NCBI GenBank assembly: GCA_024642265.1
Contig: JAHEBL010000010.1
Coordinates: 1 to 41,261 of the forward strand
DNA length: 41,261 nucleotides
From: Haliea sp.
GTDB lineage: Bacteria > Pseudomonadota > Gammaproteobacteria > Pseudomonadales > Halieaceae
Direction: 5' to 3'
Shown here: piece by piece, positions 32,004-40,270 of the stretch
How positions within the stretch are numbered: the stretch's first letter is position 1
Layout: each line of letters starts with the position of its first letter
Notes under the pieces: model-generated
The model's database searches: none
Told to the model about the DNA's origin: nothing
Seen by the model: the letters and a program-made list of their open reading frames with translations, nothing else
Made by a program: the position numbers and the translations under genes

Positions 32004-34076
32004 TTAGAGCGACTCACGTGCCCGCTGGCGTATATACCAGTAGATCTGTTCCACCTCGCGATCACTGAGCTCATCGAATAAGGGCATACCCCTGGCCTGC
32101 AGCTGGCCGGAACGCAGCACGGTACCAAAGGCATCCAGGTCCGCCGCCGCAGCGGAGGCGCGCAGGTCGGGAGCTCCGCCGGCGGATACTGCTGCGACGC
32201 CGTGGCAACCCAGGCACCTCGGGAGATACAGGTCCTGCCCCGCACTGGCCTGGGCCGTATCGATGACCTGCTCGCTGTTATCGACGATCAGCAGTTCCGT
32301 TTGCGGCGCCACGGTCGGTGGTGGCTCAGCCTTCCCCTCCAGCGAAAACACCAGCAGCCGGCGGGGGTGGGCGCCGTAGGCCCAGCCGTGTTGTGCCATG
32401 GCCGTTGAGCCGATGTAACTTGCACCGCCCCAGCCTGCCAGTACGGCAATATATTGCTTGTCGTTGACGGCGTAGGAAATGGGTGGGGCGACAATCCCCA
32501 CGCCGGCATCGAAGCTCCAGACCAGCCGCCCGGTGTCCGCCCGGTAGCCATGGATGTAGCCGCTGCTGGTGCCCTGGAAAACAAGGTTGCCCGCGCTGGT
32601 CACAGTGCCGCCATTCTGGAAGCCGGGCAGGTCGACTTTCCAGGCGGGTTTCTGGCGCCGCGGATCCCAGGCCAGCAGGGCGCTGGAAACATCGTCGGGC
32701 GTGATATCACCGCGGTAGGGCTGGAAGCCGGTATTCATCTGGAAATCTTCCGCGCGCCAGCGCTCACTGTCGATACCGCGCTTGTCATACTCGGCGGCCA
32801 TCTCCTGGTAGGGGATGTAAACCAGGCCGGTGTCGGGGTTATAGGACATCGGTTGCCAGTTGTGGGCACCCAGGAAGCCCGGATAAATCACGCTCACCCC
32901 ATCGGTGGCCCTGGCCTCCGGCGTTTCAACCGGGCGGCCGGTTTTCATGTCCACCCGCTCCGCCCAGGTGACCTTGCCGAATTTCTCCGCCCCCAGCAGA
33001 CGGCCGTCCTCCCGGTCCACCACATAGAAAAAGCCATTCTTGGGCGCATGCATGAGCACGTGGCGCGGCTTGCCGTCCCATTCCAGATCGGCAAGCACGA
33101 TATCCATGGCGGAGTTGTAGTCCCAGTTCTCCCCGGGCGTGGTCTGGTAGTGCCAGGCGTATTCGCCGGTATCCGCATCCAGTGCCAGGATGCTGCACAG
33201 GAACAGGTTGTCCCCGCCGCCCGGGCTGCGCACCTGCTGGTTCCACGGCGCGCCGTTGCCCGTGCCAAGGTAGACGCGGTTGTAGAGGGGGTCGTAGGTA
33301 ATGGCGTTCCAGACCGTGCCGCCGCCGCCATGCTTCCACCACTCGCCGCGCCAGCTGCCCGCCGCTTCCTTGAGCGCGGGTGACTCAAACCCGTCCGCCG
33401 GCTTGCCGGGCACGGTGTAGGTGCGCCATTTCTGTTCGCCTGTGGCGGTGTCATAGGCGGTGACGTAGCCGCGTACCGCGCCCGCTTCGGCGCCGCCATG
33501 GCCAATAATAACGAGGTCGTTGAAGGCGCGCGGCGCGCCGGTGATATAACGCGTTTCATCCAGCGGGAAGGTCTGTACCGACCAGGCCTCTTTGCCGGTG
33601 GCGGCCTCCAGCGCGATCAGTCGGCCGTCAAAGGTCGCGACGTAAACCCGTCCCTTCCAGAAGGCCAGCCCCCGGTTGGCGCCCCAGTTGAAGCGCATGT
33701 GCTTGCGGTTGGCCAGGCGCGTTATCACCTCGGGGTCATAGCGCCACAGCAGCGCACCACTGGCGGCATCGACCGCCATCACAACCGATTGGGACGCGGT
33801 AAAGTACATCACGCCATTCACCACCAGGGGTGTTGAATTGAGGGCTCTGGAATCCGGCATTTCCAGGTACCAGTCAAGGCGCAGCCGGTCCACGTTGCCG
33901 TCGTTGATCTGCTTTAGCGGGCTGAAGCGCTGCTCGCTGTAGCTGCGACCGTAGGCCAGCCAGTCGCCGCCCTGGTCGGAGGCGGCAATTGCCGCACCGT
34001 CTATTGCGACCGCCGCAGACAGGTGTGTGGAAAAAAGCAGCAATGCTGCCTGCAGGACAGAAGCGACGCGCGACAT
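32004..34076 (-). CDS. PQQ-dependent quinohaemoprotein dehydrogenase
   Basis: A 690-residue periplasmic quinoprotein of the type II alcohol dehydrogenase kind. A signal peptide (1-22) precedes an eight-bladed propeller that binds PQQ and calcium, with GTGNGAPWNQ (271-280) and the probable catalytic Asp319 in NWDYN. A C-terminal cytochrome c domain has CLGCH (621-625) and an axial Met664. It would oxidise an alcohol or similar substrate and pass electrons to the haem. The vicinal Cys-Cys usual in this family is absent: residues 129-136 read FNWGANRG where CC is expected. The gene follows an SDR gene on the same strand after 114 bases. Confidence 0.88.
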   Translation of the reverse strand: MSRVASVLQAALLLFSTHLSAAVAIDGAAIAASDQGGDWLAYGRSYSEQRFSPLKQINDGNVDRLRLDWYLEMPDSRALNSTPLVVNGVMYFTASQSVVMAVDAASGALLWRYDPEVITRLANRKHMRFNWGANRGLAFWKGRVYVATFDGRLIALEAATGKEAWSVQTFPLDETRYITGAPRAFNDLVIIGHGGAEAGAVRGYVTAYDTATGEQKWRTYTVPGKPADGFESPALKEAAGSWRGEWWKHGGGGTVWNAITYDPLYNRVYLGTGNGAPWNQQVRSPGGGDNLFLCSILALDADTGEYAWHYQTTPGENWDYNSAMDIVLADLEWDGKPRHVLMHAPKNGFFYVVDREDGRLLGAEKFGKVTWAERVDMKTGRPVETPEARATDGVSVIYPGFLGAHNWQPMSYNPDTGLVYIPYQEMAAEYDKRGIDSERWRAEDFQMNTGFQPYRGDITPDDVSSALLAWDPRRQKPAWKVDLPGFQNGGTVTSAGNLVFQGTSSGYIHGYRADTGRLVWSFDAGVGIVAPPISYAVNDKQYIAVLAGWGGASYIGSTAMAQHGWAYGAHPRRLLVFSLEGKAEPPPTVAPQTELLIVDNSEQVIDTAQASAGQDLYLPRCLGCHGVAAVSAGGAPDLRASAAAADLDAFGTVLRSGQLQARGMPLFDELSDREVEQIYWYIRQRARESL

Positions 34077-34151
34077 ACGTATCCCCGTTGGGGTTTTTGT
34101 TAGTATCAGGTCACTTTAGGTTTAGTACAGATCTGCAACGCGCTCAAGTTT

Positions 34152-34188
34152 TGCCGGGGGAGTGCCCCGGCATTGTCTGCAGCCGGGG
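34152..34188 (-). promoter_or_regulatory. Alternative hairpins between the SDR and quinohaemoprotein genes
   Basis: Three GC-rich arms can form two exclusive stems. On the minus strand CCCCGGC (34188-34182) can pair with GCCGGGG (34171-34165) with a ten-base loop, or the latter with CCCCGGCA (34159-34152) with a five-base loop and eight base pairs. The first arm starts two bases after the SDR stop. Neither stem is followed by a U-run, so a simple terminator is unlikely. Confidence 0.4.
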
Positions 34189-34190
34189 AC

Positions 34191-35066
34191 TTACAGCTGG
34201 GGTACTTCCGCCAGGTTGATGGGCAGCTCGGCGCGACCGATGCGGGCAGCGCGGTCCAGCAGGGTGGCCTCGGCGCCTTCCAGGCCTATCATGATGATGA
34301 AGCGCTGGTCGCGGATACCTTGCAGGCAGTAGCGGGCCAGTTCATCGAGGTCCTGCAGCGGCAGGTCCATGCCGGCTGCTTCGGCGGCTACCTTGAAGTC
34401 CTGTACGGTGGGGACCGGGTCGTAGGGTTTCTCCCGGGCCAGGTCCGCCGGCCGGTTGCGGTCAGTTGTCCAGATGCCGGTATCGAGCAGCCCGCCGGAA
34501 GGGTAGAAGATCGAGGCCCCCAGTTTTGTGCCCTCGGTCAGCAGCTGCGCAGCAAGGCATTCGGTCAGGCACGATACCGCCGCCTTGCTGGCGGCATACA
34601 CGGACTGGTAGGGCAGCGGCGAAACCCCGCCGTCCCCCGATGACGTGTTGATGATGTGCCCCTCTTCACCGCCGGCGATCATGCGTGGCACAAAAGCCCT
34701 GATGCCGTGCATCACACCGTGAACGTTGACACCGTGTACCCAGGTCCAGTCGTTGGCAGTGGTTTCCCACACATTGGCGGAGGGCGCCGCGACGCCCGCG
34801 TTGTTGAACAGCAGGTGGCAGGCACCGTGGGTGTCGTACACCCTGGCTGCCAGTGCTTCACAGGATTCGGCACTGCGCACGTCGGTAACCACGCCCGTTA
34901 CCTCACCGGCACCTTTAAACTCTGCCAACACGCGATCCAGGGCGGCCTGTTCCACGTCCGCTATCACCACCTTCGCGCCCGCGGCCAGTAATTCCCTGAC
35001 GAGCGAGCGGCCGATACCGCTGGCGCCGCCCGTGACAACCGCTACTTTCCCTGCAAAGTCCTTCAT
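34191..35066 (-). CDS. Short-chain dehydrogenase/reductase
   Basis: A 291-residue classical SDR. The cofactor motif TGGASGIG is at 12-19, NNAG at 88-91, and the catalytic Ser143, Tyr157 and Lys161 (YAASK). The tail (about 230-291) is longer than in minimal SDRs and contains no known domain. It sits upstream of the quinohaemoprotein dehydrogenase on the same strand, so an alcohol produced or used by one may be handled by the other, but this is only a guess from position. Substrate unknown. Confidence 0.87.
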   Translation of the reverse strand: MKDFAGKVAVVTGGASGIGRSLVRELLAAGAKVVIADVEQAALDRVLAEFKGAGEVTGVVTDVRSAESCEALAARVYDTHGACHLLFNNAGVAAPSANVWETTANDWTWVHGVNVHGVMHGIRAFVPRMIAGGEEGHIINTSSGDGGVSPLPYQSVYAASKAAVSCLTECLAAQLLTEGTKLGASIFYPSGGLLDTGIWTTDRNRPADLAREKPYDPVPTVQDFKVAAEAAGMDLPLQDLDELARYCLQGIRDQRFIIMIGLEGAEATLLDRAARIGRAELPINLAEVPQL

Positions 35067-35195
35067 AATCCTGTCATCTCCCGTGATTCAAGTCGGCAGC
35101 AAGTGTTCCATACCACCGGGCGGCCGTCCACGACCCGAGCCCCCTCCCGGCGCAAACCAGGTCACCTCATTGAACTGTGGGGCGATAATTTGCGC

Positions 35196-35510
35196 TCACA
35201 GGAATATCCTCAGCATTGCGAAACATGCCAGCCCGGCGACGATGGTGATGAACAGGCGGCGCGTAAGCAGCGCCACCGCAAAGGCGATCAGCGCCGCTAT
35301 GGCATGGTAATTATTCGGGCTGATGTCCAGCGTGCCATCCCGTACCAGGGCGGTCTGGGCGATGATCGAGGTCAGTACCGCAATGGGTACAAAGTCCAGC
35401 GCACGCTCCAGCGGGGCCGGCAGATGCACCTTGCCGGCCAGGGCGAAGGGGAGCCAGCGGGGCAGGTAGGTAACCAGCGCCATCAGCGCAATCAGCAGCC
35501 ACTCATTCAT
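35196..35510 (-). CDS. azlD: Branched-chain amino acid exporter small subunit AzlD
   Basis: A 104-residue AzlD-family membrane protein with three or four hydrophobic segments and the family phrase LMALVTYLPRWLPFAL. With AzlC it forms an exporter for branched-chain amino acids in bacteria studied so far, where loss gives sensitivity to leucine analogues. Its ATG overlaps the end of azlC by eight bases, so translation is coupled. Confidence 0.88.
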   Translation of the reverse strand: MNEWLLIALMALVTYLPRWLPFALAGKVHLPAPLERALDFVPIAVLTSIIAQTALVRDGTLDISPNNYHAIAALIAFAVALLTRRLFITIVAGLACFAMLRIFL

Positions 35511-36201
35511 GTGCCGGCTCCCTGCTCATGGCCATGCCGACGGCGACCGCCAGCAGTGATGAGAACAGCAGGCCGGTCTGGTGAGGCCAGTCGTGGGTGA
35601 GCACGGCGCTGACGAGCGCCACTGCCGCGCAGGCCCAGTCGGCGCGCCTGTGCAGCGCCGGTACGACAATGCCGATAAAGGCAACCACCATGGCCACGTC
35701 GAGACCCCAGTCCGCCAGGCCCGGGATGCGGCTTCCAAGGGCGTAACCGAGGGCGGTGGATAGTTGCCAGAAACTGTACATGAACAGGGCGGAGCCAAGG
35801 TAAAACCAGCGCAGCCCCGGTGCTCCCGGATGCCGGTTGAGGCGGTCGGATACCACGGCGAAGGTTTCGTCAGTCAGGAAAAACGCCAGCGCCGCGCGCT
35901 GCCACTGGGGCCAGCGGTCCACGTGATGCATGAGGTTGGCGGAGTAGAGCAGCTGCCGGAGATTGACGATAAAAACGGTCATGACGATGACCGGCAGCGC
36001 AGCCGCGCTCGCCAGCAGGGTGAGGGCGATGAACTGGGAGGAGCCCGCGAAAACGATAGCGGACATGCCCAGTGTCACGCCTGCGCCGAGGCCCATGGCA
36101 TTGGCCATGGCACCGAATACGATGCCGAAGGGAAACGCCGCCACCACCAGCGGTAGTGTTTCCAGCGCCCCGAGCCAGAGTTGTTTTGCGGGTGTGTGCA
36201 T
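35503..36201 (-). CDS. azlC: Branched-chain amino acid exporter large subunit AzlC
   Basis: A 232-residue AzlC-family inner-membrane protein with about seven hydrophobic segments. The family phrases FPFGIVFGAMANAMGLG, AGSSQFIALTLL and LRQLLYSANL are present. It is the first gene of azlCD. A promoter with TACAAT at 36240-36235 and a palindrome over its -35 region lie just upstream, with the MenA-like gene divergent to it. Confidence 0.9.
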   Translation of the reverse strand: MHTPAKQLWLGALETLPLVVAAFPFGIVFGAMANAMGLGAGVTLGMSAIVFAGSSQFIALTLLASAAALPVIVMTVFIVNLRQLLYSANLMHHVDRWPQWQRAALAFFLTDETFAVVSDRLNRHPGAPGLRWFYLGSALFMYSFWQLSTALGYALGSRIPGLADWGLDVAMVVAFIGIVVPALHRRADWACAAVALVSAVLTHDWPHQTGLLFSSLLAVAVGMAMSREPAHE

Positions 36202-36234
36202 CGGCCGTCCCGGCTGCTTAGCGACAAGGGAGCC

Positions 36235-36273
36235 ATTGTAGTTCAGGTTCCGCGCTCATGTATGTTGCATACA
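36235..36273 (-). promoter_or_regulatory. Predicted azlCD promoter with overlapping palindrome
   Basis: On the minus strand CATACA (36264-36259) and TACAAT (36240-36235) are 18 bases apart, with a start near 36228. The palindrome TGTATG-TTG-CATACA (36259-36273) covers the -35. Arms of this kind are common in GntR-family operators, so repression is plausible, but no regulator gene is adjacent. A separate GATAA-TTT-TTATC repeat at 36326-36338 lies closer to the plus-strand gene. Confidence 0.4.
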
Positions 36274-36360
36274 ACCCGGCGGAGTCGGGTAGTAGAATGG
36301 TCATCTCCAGCCCGGCGGGCAGGTAGATAATTTTTATCGTTGTGGATCAAGGTAGCGCAT

Positions 36361-37275
36361 ATGGACGCACAACTCAGAACCGGTTTCTGGCGACTGGCCG
36401 ACCCCAAAATCAGCATCACATCTGCCGCTTCGATGGCTATCGGCGCGTCCCTGGCCGCCGGACAGGCGGGTTTTTCCTGGTCCTGGTTGCTGATCCTCGG
36501 CCTGGCAATGTTCTGCATGGAGGTCGCCAAGAATGCCTGGGGTGACGTCTACGACTACGACTCGGGCACCGATCTGGCGGTCAGGCCCGAGGATCGCACA
36601 GACTTTTCCGGTGGTAAACGGGTGCTTGTGGATGGCATCCTCACCCGCGCCCAGACCTGGGGGATAGCCTTCGGATTCGGTCTGCTGGGCGTGGCACTGG
36701 GTGCACTCATCGTATTCTGGCGCGCACCTTCGGTGTTCTGGCTGGGTGCCCTGGGGCTGGTGCTGGGGTGGTCCTATCACGGCCCGCCCCTGCGACTGGC
36801 CTATCGCGGCCTCGGGGAGCTGGACGTGGTGATCTGTTACGGCCCGATTATCGCCCTCAGCACCTATGTGGTCATGACGGGCCACTACGCTGCAGATCCC
36901 GTTTGGCTGTCACTTCCCCTGGGTGTGCTTATCGCCGCCTTCCTGTGGGTGAACGAGTTCCCCGATTACCACGCCGACCTGGGCGCGGGGAAATACAACC
37001 TGGTGGCCAGGCTGGGCAAGCAGCGGGCCGCGCGCGCGTTGCCGGTCATCTATCTTGCGGCTTTTGTGCTGCTGGGCTTACTGCCACTGCTGACTGCCAT
37101 GCCTGCGACGATACTGCTTGGTTTTCTGGCCCTGCCAACCGCGGTTGTGGCCGTTTACTGGACCCTGCAGGACCCGGAGTCCTTCCATAGACACAAGCCG
37201 GTACAACCATTCGCGCTGCTCACCTTTGTGCTCTACTCGACGGGTGTCACCATCGGCGTGTTGACTGGTGCTTGA
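36361..37275 (+). CDS. UbiA-superfamily prenyltransferase, MenA-like
   Basis: A 304-residue membrane prenyltransferase with about eight or nine hydrophobic segments. It carries both Asp-rich motifs, GDVYDYDSGTD (61-71) and NEFPDYHADLGAGKYNL. The spacing and the GK-x-NL ending of the second are closest to MenA (1,4-dihydroxy-2-naphthoate prenyltransferase). A gammaproteobacterium of the suspected kind would mostly use ubiquinone, and no other menaquinone genes are nearby, so the acceptor could differ. AAGGT lies seven bases before the ATG. The gene overlaps the sugar transferase gene that follows by eight bases, implying coupling. Confidence 0.82.
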   Translation: MDAQLRTGFWRLADPKISITSAASMAIGASLAAGQAGFSWSWLLILGLAMFCMEVAKNAWGDVYDYDSGTDLAVRPEDRTDFSGGKRVLVDGILTRAQTWGIAFGFGLLGVALGALIVFWRAPSVFWLGALGLVLGWSYHGPPLRLAYRGLGELDVVICYGPIIALSTYVVMTGHYAADPVWLSLPLGVLIAAFLWVNEFPDYHADLGAGKYNLVARLGKQRAARALPVIYLAAFVLLGLLPLLTAMPATILLGFLALPTAVVAVYWTLQDPESFHRHKPVQPFALLTFVLYSTGVTIGVLTGA

Positions 37276-37999
37276 TCGGGGTGCTGACCTGGACGGCAGG
37301 GGCCTGTCACCGCACGCGCATTGGCTCAAGCGCGTGTTCGATATCCTGGTCGCGGCAATCGCGCTATGCCTGTGTTTTCCCCTGCTGCTGGTGCTGGCGC
37401 TGGTAGTGGCCCTCAGCGCCGGTCGCCCCGTGCTGTACCGGGAATACCGTGTCGGCCGGCGAGGCGTGCCCTTCCCACAGTACAAGTTTCGCACCCTCCG
37501 GTCGGGCAGCGCCGGGCTGAGCACGGTGGCTCCTGAGGATGACCCGCGGATCGTCGGTGCCGGTCGCTGGTTGCGACGCTGGCGCCTCGATGAGCTGCCC
37601 CAATTATTCAACGTGCTGCGGGGGGATATGAGCCTGGTGGGGCCACGGCCCATGCCCCGGGCCCACGCCGACCGTTTGCCCCCGGGCCAGCGCGATCGCA
37701 TTCTGTCTGTGCGGCCCGGGCTGACCGACGCCGCCGCCCTGCATTTCCTCGCGGAAGACGCGGCGCTGGCTGGCAGGCCGGATGCGGAGGCGCTGTATCT
37801 CGAGTGCCTGCTCCCGGCAAAGGCCCGCATGCAGGTCGATTCACTGACGCGTTGGAGTCTGTGGGATGACCTGCGCATTCTGTGGCAGACTCTCGTCTCC
37901 CTGTGGTCTCCAGCCACACGGGCCGGGTCGGCGGGGGCAATGCAGGAGCTGCTCGCGGCCCGCTCCCCTGCCAGGTGCGCACCCGACCAGGGCCCGTGA
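37268..37999 (+). CDS. Bacterial sugar-phosphate transferase (polyprenyl-phosphate acceptor)
   Basis: A 243-residue protein of the bacterial sugar transferase family, which moves a hexose-1-phosphate onto undecaprenyl phosphate as the first step of polysaccharide or glycan assembly. An N-terminal re-entrant hydrophobic helix (LKRVFDILVAAIALCL) is followed by YKFRTL, the catalytic Asp-Glu in WRLDELPQLFNVL, and RGDMSLVGPRP. The compact form resembles PglC/WcaJ catalytic domains. Start is GTG at 37268, overlapping the stop of the MenA-like gene. The last 35 residues are low in complexity. No other polysaccharide genes lie nearby, so the product is unknown. Confidence 0.88.
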   Translation: MLDRGADLDGRGLSPHAHWLKRVFDILVAAIALCLCFPLLLVLALVVALSAGRPVLYREYRVGRRGVPFPQYKFRTLRSGSAGLSTVAPEDDPRIVGAGRWLRRWRLDELPQLFNVLRGDMSLVGPRPMPRAHADRLPPGQRDRILSVRPGLTDAAALHFLAEDAALAGRPDAEALYLECLLPAKARMQVDSLTRWSLWDDLRILWQTLVSLWSPATRAGSAGAMQELLAARSPARCAPDQGP

Positions 38000-38097
38000 C
38001 GCACTTTATCAGGCGGGCTCCCGGAGTCTGCACTATGCTATCTACCCCGGTGCTGTACCCGGTTCGGTCCGAAACCCATTATCAGGAGTCATGCTCG

Positions 38098-38676
38098 ATG
38101 AGTAATTTGATGTATCGCAGTTCCGCCCAGGTGTTTGTTCACAACCTGAAAAATCTTTCCGCGCTTCTCAAGATCGCAGCCAAGGATGCGAAGGCGAGGG
38201 GTATTGATCCCTCGGTACTGTTGAGTGCGCGGCTGTCGCCGGACATGTTTGCCCTGGCCAGGCAGGTGCAGATAGTGACCGACAACGCGAAGGGCTGCAG
38301 CGCCCGGCTGGCGGGCGTGGTACCCCCGGTATATGCCGATGACGAAACCACCTTTGCCGAGCTGGAAGCCAGGATCAAGCGCACGCTGGCCTTCATCCGC
38401 AGCCTGAAAGCCGCCCAGTTTGAAGGGAGTGAGTCCAGAGAAGTGGTGATGACACTGCCGATCGGGAAGCTCGCCTTCAGCGGTATCGATTACCTGAACG
38501 GCTGGGCCTTGCCCAACTTCTATTTCCACTACACCACCGCCTACAACATTCTGCGCCATAACGGTGTGCCACTGGGGAAACTCACGTTCCTGGGCGCAGT
38601 ACCCGGGATGCAAATGAGCGGCAGGATTGCCAGGATGATGGGTGCCAAAGCCGGCGCAAAAGCGAAGAAGCGCTGA
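38098..38676 (+). CDS. DUF1993 family protein
   Basis: A 192-residue DUF1993 protein. It begins with SSAQVFVHNLKNLSALL and contains FYFHYTTAYNILRHNGVPLGK, the family's most conserved stretch. The fold is thought to be a four-helix bundle like DinB, with His residues that could bind a metal. The C-terminus is basic (GAKAGAKAKKR). AGGAG lies nine bases before the ATG at 38098. An earlier ATG at 38091 is out of frame. Function unknown. Confidence 0.85.
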   Translation: MSNLMYRSSAQVFVHNLKNLSALLKIAAKDAKARGIDPSVLLSARLSPDMFALARQVQIVTDNAKGCSARLAGVVPPVYADDETTFAELEARIKRTLAFIRSLKAAQFEGSESREVVMTLPIGKLAFSGIDYLNGWALPNFYFHYTTAYNILRHNGVPLGKLTFLGAVPGMQMSGRIARMMGAKAGAKAKKR

Positions 38677-38773
38677 TACCGGGCGGCGCTGGGGATTGTC
38701 TTACCGCCTTGCCGGGCAGCCTTGACAGGCGCCTTGCGGCAGCCTTCACATTCAGAGAACGGGATAAGCGATT

Positions 38774-39952
38774 ATGAAAAAAAACAGGGAAATCGGCATC
38801 GTCGTCTACGGCGCAACAGGCTATACCGGAAAACTGGTGGCCGAATATCTCAACAACCAGTACGGCGATGGTGGCGATGTCAGCTGGGCGATGGCCGGGC
38901 GCAGCCAGGAGAAGCTCGAGGCGGTGCGCGATGAGCTGGGGATATCCGGCAAGATCCCGCTACTGGTGGCCGATGCCAGCGACCCGGCGTCCATCACCGC
39001 GATGGTCGACAAGGCGGCGGTGGTTCTTACGACTGTAGGCCCCTACCAGCTGTACGGATCTGACCTCGTCGCCGCCTGCGCCACGGCAGGCACGGATTAT
39101 GTCGACCTCTGCGGCGAGCCCACCTGGATGAAGGAGATGATTGACGCCCATTCCGGGGCGGCCAAAGCCAGCGGTGCGCGCATCGTCTTTTCCTGTGGCT
39201 TCGACTCTATTCCTTTTGACCTGGGTGTGTGGTTCCTCGAGCAGGAAGCGAAGGATCTTTTCGGTACCACGCTGCAGCGGGTCCGCGGGCGGGTGTGTGG
39301 TTTGCAGGGGGTCTGGTCCGGCGGGACCCTGGCCAGTTTCAGGACTACCATGGCGGCAGCGGCCAAAGACCCGGCACTGGTCGCCACCCTGATGAACCCT
39401 TTCGCGCTCACCCCCGGCTTTACCGGCCCGGAGCAGCCCAATGGTTTGCAGCCCATGTACGATGAGGTGATGGAAAGCTGGGTCGCGCCGTTCGTGATGG
39501 CGACCATCAATACCAAGAATATTCACCGCTCCAACCTGTTGCTCAACCACCGCTACGGAACCGACTTCGCCTACGACGAGATGTTCGTCACCGGGCCCGG
39601 TGACGAGGGAGAGGCGATGGCAAAGGCGATCGCCAGTGACAAATCAATGGCGACAGACACCACTCCTCCCGGCGAGGGCCCGACCAAAGAGCAGCGCGAT
39701 ACCGGCTTTTACGACCTCCTTTTTGTCGGCGAGGGGCCAGATGGGAAGACCCTGCGGGTGAGCGTCACGGGTGATATGGATCCGGGCTACGGGTCCACCT
39801 CTAAAATGATCGCCGAAAGTGCCATCTGCCTGCTGAAGAACCCGGAGGCAGCCTCCGGCGGTATCTGGACGCCGGCGGCGGCGATGGGCTCCCTGCTCAT
39901 CGATCGCCTGAAGCGCAACGCCGGCCTGACTTTCGAGGTGGAGCAGGTCTGA
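38774..39952 (+). CDS. Saccharopine dehydrogenase-like oxidoreductase (trans-acting enoyl reductase type)
   Basis: A 392-residue NAD(P)-binding protein of the saccharopine dehydrogenase-like group. The N-terminal Rossmann fold has VVYGATGYTGKLVAEYL (11-27) and AGRSQEKL. VGPYQLYG and CGFDSIPFDLG are typical of the trans-acting enoyl reductases that reduce lipid-linked double bonds in mycobacteria. In proteobacteria the substrate is not known. It is probably monocistronic, 97 bases after the DUF1993 gene. The ATG lies a short distance behind GGGATAA. Confidence 0.88.
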   Translation: MKKNREIGIVVYGATGYTGKLVAEYLNNQYGDGGDVSWAMAGRSQEKLEAVRDELGISGKIPLLVADASDPASITAMVDKAAVVLTTVGPYQLYGSDLVAACATAGTDYVDLCGEPTWMKEMIDAHSGAAKASGARIVFSCGFDSIPFDLGVWFLEQEAKDLFGTTLQRVRGRVCGLQGVWSGGTLASFRTTMAAAAKDPALVATLMNPFALTPGFTGPEQPNGLQPMYDEVMESWVAPFVMATINTKNIHRSNLLLNHRYGTDFAYDEMFVTGPGDEGEAMAKAIASDKSMATDTTPPGEGPTKEQRDTGFYDLLFVGEGPDGKTLRVSVTGDMDPGYGSTSKMIAESAICLLKNPEAASGGIWTPAAAMGSLLIDRLKRNAGLTFEVEQV

Positions 39953-40270
39953 GGCGGGGGAGGTTTGCGCCAGGTTGATGCCGCCCATACAGGCGCGCCA
40001 ACCGACCGGCCGGGCCGCTGGCAACTGTTATTGCGATGGCAAGTTGCGGGTGGCCAGGGCTGGCATGATCAGGCTGCACAAAACCAGTAGATACCGAGCG
40101 GCAGGTCAGTCGGTTGCTGTATCCGCTCCCTGCCGTGAAAGATTCGATAAAGCATACCAGCGTGCGGTATCTGTGTCCGGGCAGAGCCGATCGCCGCTCG
40201 CCCGGGTGTAATTCTCAGCCGCCGGGGTTATCTTTGCAGGCAGGTTTATAAGCGAACAGAGGCAGTCGAT
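39953..40270. other. Intergenic region with nested inverted repeats
   Basis: About 320 bases without a recognisable gene. An eight-base repeat (AGATACCG at 40089-40096 and CGGTATCT at 40165-40172) encloses two competing inner stems: GAGCGG 40096-40101 with CCGCTC 40123-40128, and CGGCAG 40099-40104 with CTGCCG 40130-40135. These could shape the leader of the amidohydrolase gene, but I cannot match a known riboswitch. A TATAAG near 40246 is a weak -10 candidate. Confidence 0.35.
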
